This document shows positions 30,150 to 38,720 of a DNA stretch of 64,000 nt, in pieces. Position numbers and translations under genes: made by a program. The notes below the pieces were generated by a model. It did not search any database. It saw nothing but the letters and a program-made list of their open reading frames with translations, and was not told the origin of the DNA. Origin of the DNA: Bifidobacterium moukalabense DSM 27321 (GTDB lineage: Bacteria; Actinomycetota; Actinomycetes; Actinomycetales; Bifidobacteriaceae); assembly GCF_000522505.1 (NCBI RefSeq), contig NZ_AZMV01000007.1:310001-374000 (forward strand). Direction: 5' to 3'. Within the stretch, counting starts at the first letter, position 1; the number at the start of each line of letters is the position of its first letter.

Positions 30150-33100
30150 ATGCGTCGTAGGGGTATGCATTCGGGTCGTAAGGCCCGTCATGCAACGCGT
30201 CGGGCACGTGCATCACGATTCGTGATGGCGGTGCTTGCGTTGCCGAAGCGTATCTTCGGCCAGGCACGCGCCCATGTCCGTGGTTTCTCCCGCAAGGTTC
30301 AGGCCGCTTTCCTCGCCTTCGTCATGGTCTTCTCCGTGATCATCGCCCTTCCGAGCGCCCAGGCCGACGATGATGATCACATAGCCAGCAGTGACTGCCA
30401 GGTCATGGACGACAACAGCCTCGATTCCGTGCATCTTGACTTCAAGGTCAGCCAGCGTTCAGGCAATGGCGGTTCCGTCGATTACAGCGCCGTTGATCCA
30501 AGCCATGTCGACAACATCATGCCCGGCTCGACTATCAGCATCGGCATCAGGGGCAAGTTCAAGGAAAACCGGATCAACAAAGGCAACCTTTGCTGGCAGT
30601 ACCAGCTTCCGATGAACTACGACTCGGTCAAAGGCATGCAAGACATGTACGACCATGCCGGCAACGTCACCAAGGCGAAACTGAGCATCGTGCATAAGGC
30701 GATGAACGGCGAGGATGTGGCCTTCCTGCAGATCGACTTCAACAAGGATTGGGTCACCTCCCAAGACAGGAACTTCCAGTTCAACTATCCGCTGTCCGTT
30801 GACGGCTCCAAACTGGACATTCCCGCAGGCGTCAGCGCCGACTGGAGTTTTGCGGGCGCCGGTTCCCCCGTCAAAATCAGCCTGAGCGGCTATGACATCA
30901 CCGGCAACAAGAACTGTTGGGCCGACAGCAGCGTAGCGGTGCAGACCAAAGGCAACCATGGCATGAAGTGCGAGGTCACGCTGACCGCCGAAAGCGACAT
31001 GACCGACTTCCAGTTCTATGACGAATGGGGCAGTGACCTCATCGTCCATGATGATCTGAAGTTCGAGAATACCTCCAACTGGAACACGCTTACCGTCGGG
31101 AACTTCACGAAGAAAAGCTCGAACATGAGCTTCACCTACTCGAACCTTCCCAAGGGCCAGTACAAGATCTCCTATACCACCGAGGTCAGGAAGGGCGCCG
31201 CCAACAATGGCTACAACAGCACGCACGCCAAGAACACTGCGAAGTGGTATGCGAAGGGCCTTGATTCCTGGCATGAGAGCTCGTTCACCCCGCAGAGATT
31301 CGACGATTCCGGCAACTCTGGCGGCAGCTCCGGCGGGGGTAACAACTATACGTACGTGCGCAAATCCGGCAGCTATGAGAAGACCTCGAGCGGTCAGTAC
31401 ATCGCCACGTGGCAGGTCCATCTCAATACCGGCAGCGACAAGTTCAACCTTTCCCGGGGTTTCGCCGTCCGTGACGAGTTGCAGTCGAACCAGTCCTACA
31501 ACACCGCGTACGGTCTGAAGATCTACAGGGGCGGCAATGTCAGCGGCGAGCCGGCCAAGACCCTGTCGGAAGACGGGTTCAAAGCCCTCATCAAGAGCCG
31601 TGGCGAGCAGATTTCCAAGGACGAGAACGGCAACGGCCGCAACTGCAACGGAACGCAATGCTTCCTCTACTCGTTCGACAACGACTCCACGTTCGGTTCC
31701 GAAGAGGTCACCCTCGTCTACCAGACGGTGCTTGACGTCGACAAGGCCGGTTCGTTCAGCAACCTGGCCCGCGTTGACGAGAGAGGCCATGAACGGGAGA
31801 ACAACGGCGCATCGGTGACTCCGGACACCGGCGATGCCGGTGCCGAGCTCATCACCAAAACCGTTGATGCGAACAAGACGAAGGAAGTCGGCAAGAATTC
31901 GTTGGGCGCCACGGTGTATTCGGTGCCGTGGACCATCACCGTCGATCCGCACGCCGGTGGCAATACGAAGCAGCTCACGAATCTCAATCTCTACGAGGAT
32001 TGGGTCAACGGCAACAGCGACGGCAACACCCAGCATATGTGGTACACCGGCAGCACGCTGAATCTCAAGGTGGAGGAATGCTCCTCCGAGACCAACGGCA
32101 CCTGCAATTGGACCGATGTGACCAAACTGTTCCGCGCCAAGTACAAGGATGGCAGAACGGATCTGCCGGATCGCACGGGAAACTACGATTTTCCCGAAGG
32201 CTGGTACCGCAACGCCGGCGAATACGACGGCGACGCCCTGCATGACGGCGTACCCGCGTTCAAGTTGGAAGACAACGGCTACAGGAACACGCTGAGGGAC
32301 GCCCACGGCAACTACACGGGCGTCTACACGAAGAAGCTCCGCATTTCGTACAACACGTTGTTCGATGGCACGCCCGACCAGTATGTCAATTATGCCAAAA
32401 TCGACTATGACCTGGCCGGCACATACAAGAACGACGTGGTGAGCGCGCGATTCGACCATACGTCCGGTAATTTCGTGGGCAAAACCATGGATGCCGAGAA
32501 GCAGGGCGCGAGCGACTACACCGACAACGCCACGTTCCAGACGGTGGAGGGCATCGCGAAGGAATACCGGCAGCGTGGACTCGCCTCGACGGATGAGGAT
32601 GCGCTCGCACAGGCGAAGGCCAAGTATCCGCAAGGTCGTTGGGTGGCCCACTGGCGCGTGTGGGGCAATGGCACCAAATCCTGGTGGATCGACGGCTACA
32701 GCGGTTTCAGGAATCTGTCGAAAGTGAAGACGGTGTCGTTGCACGACACGTTGCCATTGGGCTGGTCCATTGCCGAGGACCGCCCGGTTTACGGACGTTT
32801 CGTCTCCGACAGCCTTACTGAGGAAGATGAGAACGACAATAAGACGGAGCATTGGGAGACATTCCGCCTGGTCGCCGATCAGAGCCAGTGCACAGGCGGC
32901 TCGTATACGTATACCGACGGCGGCAAGGGTGAGGTGACCGCCGACCCGGTGTGCGCCACCTATTCGGTGAAATCCGGCAGCGCCGACTTCACCGTGCCTA
33001 ATGACGGCACGCTGACCTCGTACCGTACCGATGGCACCGATGAGCCTGATACCGCCAATCCGGCAGGCCAGGTCGAAGTACAGGGCAACGCCATCGTGGT

Positions 33101-34928
33101 GTTCAGCTACGACACGTACATCACTCCGGAGACCCTTGCGGAGAACGGTTACGAAATCGGCAAGACCAGCACGTACACCAATCATGCGAACATCGCGTTC
33201 GACGGCAGAAACCTCGTCGACACCGCGGCCGCCGGCAATGTGACGGTATCCACATCCAATGTGCTGAGCAAGGCAAAGCGCGGCGGCGACAGCTATGGCA
33301 AGGGCGAAGCCATCTATCAGGTGACCATCGACAACCCGGACCAATACCTGCTTTCCAGCGGAGACACCATCGAGTTGGTGGATTCGCTGAGCAACACCGC
33401 GCAGTATTCGCCGTTGTACCAGTCCAGCACATCCGAGGACGTCACGTTCATAGCCGCCACACTGGATGGAAACGACTACAAGGTGGCGGATGCCGGCCAG
33501 ATCAAGGTGAAGATCAAGCAGGATCCGACCACGCTTGGCCAGACCATGACCATCTCCATTCCCAAGACGCTGACCTGGACCCGTTACAGCGGAGCCGACG
33601 TATGGGATAATGGCACGCCCGTCCATTGGGCGAATCCGCAGGAAACCGGCGAGGTGGTCAATCCCACGAAGCTGAGCCTGCTGTATCGCGTGCGGGCCAA
33701 AGGCATCGCGGGCCAGCGCGTGCACATCTCCAACAAGGTGAAGCTCGCGGGATCGAGCACATGGGTATCCACCCAGTCGATCGAAGCGGAGGTGAAAACC
33801 AATTCCGGCATCGTCAGCGCCGATCAGGCGACCGTGCTGAGCAAGAAGAACGATGATGACGAGCTTCTTGCGGGCGCGACGTTCAAGATCTGCGCGGTCG
33901 ATCTGACCAAGTCGGCGTCCACACAGGATTGGGCGAATTGCAATGCCGTCTCGACGGTGACGACCGGTCCCGGCGGCACCGTCACCTTGGACGAAACGAC
34001 GAACGGACTGAGATACGGTGTCGCCTATGCGGCGATCGAGACGAAGGCCCCGAAGGGATACCAGGTGAATCCCGCTCCGCAGTTCTTCTCGTTGCCGCAG
34101 CCTTCGCGGGGCGCATCCGGTGACTCCGTGGCGCCGCAGGGCTGCAGCGACGTTACCTGCAGTGCGCAATATACGAAGATAGCCAGGTGGTCTTCCGCGA
34201 ATAGCGTGTATTTCTCCGGTGCGACCGACGGCGATCTGACGGTGTATGACGAGCCGGCCGAAGCCTCGGCGACGTGGCAGAAGGCCGACTCGGGCAAGCT
34301 GCAGATCTCCGGTGATTCCGTGAACGTGGACGATTTCCTCGCCGGCTCCGTGTGGCGGTTCACGAATGCCGATTCCGGCTGTTCCGCGGCGACGGGCGGC
34401 GACGCGGCGAAGCAGGCCACGTTGCCGTGTGTGTTCACGGTGAAGGATAACGGCGGTGCGATTGCGGCGAAGGGGGATACACCGGCGCAGATCGCCGATC
34501 AGGATTCCGTCTCCGGACGGTTCAAGGTGACCGGTTTCGGCAATGGCGTCACCTACTACGTCACCGAGGAACAGGCGCCGGACGGATACGCCAAACGTGC
34601 TGCAACATATGTGTTCACGGTCGATGCGTCGGGAAATGCGAGTTGGTCGGTGAAGGGTGAGCCTGTGAGCTCGGCCGCTGATACGACGAACTACCGACGT
34701 CGTCACGGTCTGTATGTGTTCAGCGTTTCGGCGGGCGGTTCCGCGGTTGATGCCGAATACCACGTAATCACCGACAATCCGCTGCTGCGAACCATGCCGC
34801 TCTCCGGACGATCCGGGGGAGTGGGGCTGTACCTGCTGCTCGGATTGGCGACCGGTGCATTGAGTTTTGGCCTTATGACCTCGACAGGAAAGGAGCGACG
34901 ACCCAAAGCGTCCCATTCGCGGGTATGA
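30150..34928 (+). CDS. Large sortase-anchored pilus tip adhesin (Cna-type domains)
   Basis: About 1592 residues from ATG 30150 (AAGGCAGG upstream); in-frame ATGs at 30069, 30096 and 30165 remain possible. A long arginine-rich lead precedes the signal sequence, which ends ALPSAQA. The body holds repeated Ig-like domains of Gram-positive adhesins (ELITKTVDANKTKEVG and GDSYGKGEAIYQVTIDNPD begin two). Two C-terminal Cna-B-like domains carry the E-box motifs AIETKAPKGY and VTEEQAPDGY, which form isopeptide bonds. The end is MPLSGRSGG, a hydrophobic helix and KERRPK, a variant sorting signal. It is first in an operon with a backbone pilin and a class C sortase, so a tip or minor pilin is likely. 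The host ligand is unknown. Confidence 0.85.
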   Translation: MRRRGMHSGRKARHATRRARASRFVMAVLALPKRIFGQARAHVRGFSRKVQAAFLAFVMVFSVIIALPSAQADDDDHIASSDCQVMDDNSLDSVHLDFKVSQRSGNGGSVDYSAVDPSHVDNIMPGSTISIGIRGKFKENRINKGNLCWQYQLPMNYDSVKGMQDMYDHAGNVTKAKLSIVHKAMNGEDVAFLQIDFNKDWVTSQDRNFQFNYPLSVDGSKLDIPAGVSADWSFAGAGSPVKISLSGYDITGNKNCWADSSVAVQTKGNHGMKCEVTLTAESDMTDFQFYDEWGSDLIVHDDLKFENTSNWNTLTVGNFTKKSSNMSFTYSNLPKGQYKISYTTEVRKGAANNGYNSTHAKNTAKWYAKGLDSWHESSFTPQRFDDSGNSGGSSGGGNNYTYVRKSGSYEKTSSGQYIATWQVHLNTGSDKFNLSRGFAVRDELQSNQSYNTAYGLKIYRGGNVSGEPAKTLSEDGFKALIKSRGEQISKDENGNGRNCNGTQCFLYSFDNDSTFGSEEVTLVYQTVLDVDKAGSFSNLARVDERGHERENNGASVTPDTGDAGAELITKTVDANKTKEVGKNSLGATVYSVPWTITVDPHAGGNTKQLTNLNLYEDWVNGNSDGNTQHMWYTGSTLNLKVEECSSETNGTCNWTDVTKLFRAKYKDGRTDLPDRTGNYDFPEGWYRNAGEYDGDALHDGVPAFKLEDNGYRNTLRDAHGNYTGVYTKKLRISYNTLFDGTPDQYVNYAKIDYDLAGTYKNDVVSARFDHTSGNFVGKTMDAEKQGASDYTDNATFQTVEGIAKEYRQRGLASTDEDALAQAKAKYPQGRWVAHWRVWGNGTKSWWIDGYSGFRNLSKVKTVSLHDTLPLGWSIAEDRPVYGRFVSDSLTEEDENDNKTEHWETFRLVADQSQCTGGSYTYTDGGKGEVTADPVCATYSVKSGSADFTVPNDGTLTSYRTDGTDEPDTANPAGQVEVQGNAIVVFSYDTYITPETLAENGYEIGKTSTYTNHANIAFDGRNLVDTAAAGNVTVSTSNVLSKAKRGGDSYGKGEAIYQVTIDNPDQYLLSSGDTIELVDSLSNTAQYSPLYQSSTSEDVTFIAATLDGNDYKVADAGQIKVKIKQDPTTLGQTMTISIPKTLTWTRYSGADVWDNGTPVHWANPQETGEVVNPTKLSLLYRVRAKGIAGQRVHISNKVKLAGSSTWVSTQSIEAEVKTNSGIVSADQATVLSKKNDDDELLAGATFKICAVDLTKSASTQDWANCNAVSTVTTGPGGTVTLDETTNGLRYGVAYAAIETKAPKGYQVNPAPQFFSLPQPSRGASGDSVAPQGCSDVTCSAQYTKIARWSSANSVYFSGATDGDLTVYDEPAEASATWQKADSGKLQISGDSVNVDDFLAGSVWRFTNADSGCSAATGGDAAKQATLPCVFTVKDNGGAIAAKGDTPAQIADQDSVSGRFKVTGFGNGVTYYVTEEQAPDGYAKRAATYVFTVDASGNASWSVKGEPVSSAADTTNYRRRHGLYVFSVSAGGSAVDAEYHVITDNPLLRTMPLSGRSGGVGLYLLLGLATGALSFGLMTSTGKERRPKASHSRV

Positions 34929-35069
34929 ACCCGCTCCTCGCAAAGACTTCCCTGCCGGACCGGGATGGCCCTATGTCTGCGGACCATAAACCCCGGTTCG
35001 CGACTGCCACCGGTTCGGCGGGGACATACGTAACCAACGACCATGTAAGAAAAGAAGAAAGGATTCACC

Positions 35070-36860
35070 ATGAATTCCCTTACCAAGCGTCTGGTCGCAG
35101 GCGTGGCCGCGGCGGCGACATTGCTGTCCGGCATGGCCTTGGCAGGTTCCGCCATGGCCGCCGACAGCGCCATCGAGACCGGCAAGCTGGGAACCGACCA
35201 GCCCTTTACGATCAGCGCCGGTTCCGTAGATGATCTGAAAGGAAAGAATCTTGTTGCGGTGAAGCTTGCTGATTATTCCGCCGCACAGACCGACGGCACC
35301 AATATCACCGGCTACGATGTGGCCACCGTTGAGGGCCTTAAGACCGCCATCTACAATGCGGCGAATGCGAGCAACGTATCGTCGAGCAAGAACAATGGAA
35401 GCAAGACCGATCTGACTTCGGACAATCCGATGCAATGGGTCGTCCAGAACCTGCTGGACTCCAGCGACGGAAATCACTCCGGCCAGCTGCGTAATTTCCT
35501 GACGAATCTTGCGCAGAACGAGTCCATCAAGAACGCGACGGACAAAGCCATCGATACGTTGAATCCGACGGTTTCGGGAGACACCGCTTCGGTTTCGGCG
35601 CAGCTGCCGGCCGGCATCTATGTCATTCTCGACAAGGCCGAGGCGAACGGCGACGTCGTGGTCTCCATGCCGATGATGAACGGAACCACCATCGATGGCA
35701 AGAACTTCTCCAACAACCAGTTGGGTGCGGTGCAGTACAAGGTCACCAAGCCGACTGTGGACAAGAAGATCGTCGAGAACGCAGGTACGGGCAATGAAAC
35801 CAAGGTCGAGGCCAATACCGCCGCCATCGGAGACACCGTCACCTACGAGCTGACCACCACCGTGCCGAATTACACCGGCTACAACAATGGCTACTACCTC
35901 GCGCTGAACGATACCCTCTCCAAGGGCCTCACCTTCGGCAAGATCGTTTCCGTCAAGATCGATGGCAACGACACCGAGTATGCGAAAGACGATGCCAACC
36001 TTCTTGATGGTGGCTATGTATGGCATGCGGACACTCCCGTCGCAGTGCCTGATTCGACCGGCGAGTATGCGGGCGGCAGCTCCTTCTCCATCAAGTTCGG
36101 CCAGACTGAAGCCAATGGCGTCACCTTCAACATCGCTGATCCGAAGTTCAAGGATGTTTTCCTGATCGGCAAGAAGATCACCGTTCGTTACACCGCGACC
36201 CTGAACGGGAACGCTGTGGTCAACGGTGACGGCAACCCGAACAAGGTGAACCTGACCTATTCCCGTAACCCGAACGGCAGCGAACAGGGCGATTCCGACG
36301 ATATCGTGGTCAAGACCTACACCGGCAAGCTGGCCCTGCACAAGGTCGATGTCAAAAACAACAACCTTCAGGGAGCCAAGTTCGAGATCCGATCCTCCGA
36401 GTCCGGTGATGCGTTGAAGTTCGTCGGCTCCAACGGCACCTACACGCTAGCCAGCGATCAGAGCGCAACCCAGAATACCGTGACTGAGCTGGAGACCCCG
36501 GCATCCGGCATTCTCGCCATCAATGGTCTGAAGGGCACGTACTACTTCAAGGAGACCAAGTCCCCGCTGGGCGCGACCGCCCTGCCGTCCTTCACGGCAA
36601 CGGTCACCGTATATAGCAAGAACGACTCTGGTGCGAACCAGACGGCTGGTGCGCAGGATGTCGCTCTGGTCAAAGCCGATGCCAATCAGCTGGTGAAGGC
36701 CGATACCACCAAAAACACCGACATCGTGGTGACCAACGTGCGCAACTTCACCGAGATGCCGAAAACCGGTGCGACCTGGCTGTGCATCTACGCGGCCATG
36801 GCACTGCTGTGCGGTGGCGGCGCGTTCCTGCTCCTGCGTTCCTCCAAGAAGAACTCCTGA
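35070..36860 (+). CDS. Backbone (major) pilin, first pilus operon
   Basis: 596 residues; GAAAGGA precedes ATG 35070. The signal peptide ends AGSAMA (about residue 30). The order of features fits FimA/SpaA-type backbone pilins: a Lys-bearing stretch YKVTKPTVDKKI that may be the pilin motif, the domain motif ATLNGNAVVNGDGNPN, a Cna-B-like C-domain with E-box YYFKETKSPLGA, the sorting signal EMPKTG, a membrane helix and RSSKKNS. Sortase C would polymerise it through the Lys. MPKTG replaces LPxTG. The gene lies between the tip adhesin and the sortase. Confidence 0.88.
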   Translation: MNSLTKRLVAGVAAAATLLSGMALAGSAMAADSAIETGKLGTDQPFTISAGSVDDLKGKNLVAVKLADYSAAQTDGTNITGYDVATVEGLKTAIYNAANASNVSSSKNNGSKTDLTSDNPMQWVVQNLLDSSDGNHSGQLRNFLTNLAQNESIKNATDKAIDTLNPTVSGDTASVSAQLPAGIYVILDKAEANGDVVVSMPMMNGTTIDGKNFSNNQLGAVQYKVTKPTVDKKIVENAGTGNETKVEANTAAIGDTVTYELTTTVPNYTGYNNGYYLALNDTLSKGLTFGKIVSVKIDGNDTEYAKDDANLLDGGYVWHADTPVAVPDSTGEYAGGSSFSIKFGQTEANGVTFNIADPKFKDVFLIGKKITVRYTATLNGNAVVNGDGNPNKVNLTYSRNPNGSEQGDSDDIVVKTYTGKLALHKVDVKNNNLQGAKFEIRSSESGDALKFVGSNGTYTLASDQSATQNTVTELETPASGILAINGLKGTYYFKETKSPLGATALPSFTATVTVYSKNDSGANQTAGAQDVALVKADANQLVKADTTKNTDIVVTNVRNFTEMPKTGATWLCIYAAMALLCGGGAFLLLRSSKKNS

Positions 36861-36874
36861 AGCCAGGTAACATC

Positions 36875-37819
36875 ATGAGCAAGCGGCGCAAGACCACGCG
36901 TGGGCGGCTTTCCGGCCGTACCATCGCCGGTCTCGCGCTGCTCGCATTATGCGCGATCTTCTGCACCCTCCCATTCGTCCTCATGGTCGGCAATTCCAAG
37001 GAAGCCAACACCATCACGCAATCGCACGACGATCAGGCGGCCGCGCTCGCAAAGCAGCAGCGCGAGGACGAGCTTGACCGGGCGCGCGACTACAACAACA
37101 GATTGTTCTTAAGCGGCCAAACCACCATGGGCGAGGCGGTCGACCCCTTCACCGGCGACGGCAGCCAGTCCATCGCAGAATCCGACAAGGACTATCAGTC
37201 GCAACTCGACCTGCCTGCGGACGGCATCATGGCCACCCTCAAATACCCGCGGCTCGGCATAACCCTTCCCATCCGTCACGGCACCAGTTCCACCACGCTC
37301 GCGGATGGAGCGGGCCACATGTACGGCACCAGCCTGCCGGTCGGTGGAGAGAACACGCACGCTGTCATCTCCGCGCACACCGGACTCGCCGACCGCCTAA
37401 TGTTCGACAAGCTCAGTATGCGCCAAGGCAAAGTGGGCGACTTCTTCTACATCACCGCAGTCGGCAAAACGCTCGCCTACAAGGTGACCAGCATCACAGT
37501 GGTGGATCCCGATCAATTCGACGATTTGAAAATCGAAGCCGGCAAGGACCAGGTCACCTTGCTGACATGCACCCCGTACGGTGTGAACACACGGCGCCTG
37601 CTCGTCACGGGAGAGCGCACCACCATGCCCAATCCGGCGCCGACTCCGGAAAACGCGCCCAAAGACTCGACATCCAGCTACATGATGCTGTATGTGGCTG
37701 TGGTCTGGGTCGCGGTGATTCTGTTCGTGGTGCTGTATCTGCGCCATAGACGTGGGGCCGCGGGGCCCGGGCGGCGAGGAAGGGCCGCCCGCTCTTCGCG
37801 ACCGAAACATTCTCGGTAG
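36875..37819 (+). CDS. srtC: Class C sortase, first pilus operon
   Basis: 314 residues from ATG 36875 (MSKRRKTT), 14 bases after the pilin stop; the longer ORF start overlaps the pilin. An N-terminal helix (about 16-38) and a C-terminal helix (SYMMLYVAVVWVAVILFVV) flank the domain. Catalytic His168 (ISAHTGL), Cys232 (TLLTCTPYG) and Arg241 are present. VDPFTG (Asp90-Phe92) matches the lid anchor motif of pilin-polymerising class C sortases. It links pilins by a transpeptidation between the sorting signal and a pilin Lys. Confidence 0.9.
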   Translation: MSKRRKTTRGRLSGRTIAGLALLALCAIFCTLPFVLMVGNSKEANTITQSHDDQAAALAKQQREDELDRARDYNNRLFLSGQTTMGEAVDPFTGDGSQSIAESDKDYQSQLDLPADGIMATLKYPRLGITLPIRHGTSSTTLADGAGHMYGTSLPVGGENTHAVISAHTGLADRLMFDKLSMRQGKVGDFFYITAVGKTLAYKVTSITVVDPDQFDDLKIEAGKDQVTLLTCTPYGVNTRRLLVTGERTTMPNPAPTPENAPKDSTSSYMMLYVAVVWVAVILFVVLYLRHRRGAAGPGRRGRAARSSRPKHSR

Positions 37820-38720
37820 GGTGACACGACAATGCGGGGAGCGGGAGTGCCGTTGTTCGCAGAAGGTGTGCTACTTAAGTTCGCTTAAGTTATTTTTCAG
37901 TCGCAATTCCGCACGAACGGCTGTCGCTTATGTGGCCCTTTCCGAGGGGACGAGCATGACATGCGATGTTCGGAATACGTCGTTTTTTTGATTGCTTCAT
38001 TACGACGGATGACGATGGATGTGAGTACGGTGTCGGTCTGTTTGTCAAAGGCGATGAATTGCCGATCCATTTGGTCGGGTGGGTTGACCGATGGTGTTGT
38101 TCAACGATTGACGCATTGCTGATCGTATGACTAGCGAAGTGTATCTTTGCTGGCTTTTCCTTGGAATATCAGCGTTTTTCCATGACTTGTAGAGTGGTGT
38201 TCTACGAATAGGATGGTGAAAGAACCCTTTGTTGTGGAATGGATGGAATGCTTAAGGGGTGCTTAAGGGGATACTTATTTACTTTAAAAATTAAGTTGCG
38301 ACACGCCGAAAGACGAGTGTGTCGAATTTAGGTAAGGGGGTATCGCTCATGCAGGCGAATCGACAATCGAACATCGCTGATTGTTCCTTTTCTTAACTTA
38401 AGCAAGTAATTGAAGAGTCGTTCTCGCTGTTGACTTTATGTCAATGCTTAAGTGAACCGATTAAGTATTGTGACGGCTTTGCTGACCGTTCGGTAAGTGC
38501 GGCAATGAACCATTGACTCTTGAGCACCATTGCAATGGCAAGCTTCTTGACATTTTGACTTAACGCAATTAAGTACGTAGAACTCTAATTAAGCGATTAA
38601 GCAATGCAATGTACGCATTCTTCCAAAGATTTCTTGGCGCAACCATCAGGGAGCTTTGGGCAAGTGCGTCCGAAACGAAGCGAAGTGAGGTTTTCGACCG
38701 TGAGGCACTTGAGTGAACGA
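37820..38720. promoter_or_regulatory. AT-rich gap between pilus operons
   Basis: About 900 bases with no supported gene and clearly lower GC than the flanks. Its striking content is the TTAAG motif array described separately. CAAGTGC (38661-38667) and GCACTTG (38705-38711) form a dyad just before the next pilin start. The following gene probably starts here, and its promoter must lie within this stretch. Confidence 0.6.
37873..38602. repeat. Dispersed array of TTAAG / CTTAAG motifs
   Basis: CTTAAG occurs at about 37874, 37884, 38251, 38262, 38397 and 38447. Further TTAAG(T/C) copies lie near 38291, 38461, 38569, 38589 and 38597, and inverted CTTAAC near 38392 and 38559. Several fall in close pairs about 8-13 bases apart. 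GCTTAAGGGG is a direct tandem repeat at 38250-38270. Confidence 0.65.

Noticed and set aside
30459..34943. Minus-strand open frame of 1494 codons antisense to the tip adhesin
   Set aside because: It mirrors the codon pattern of the sense gene, has no ribosome site or family motifs, and the sense strand encodes a clear signal peptide, Cna-B domains and a sorting signal.
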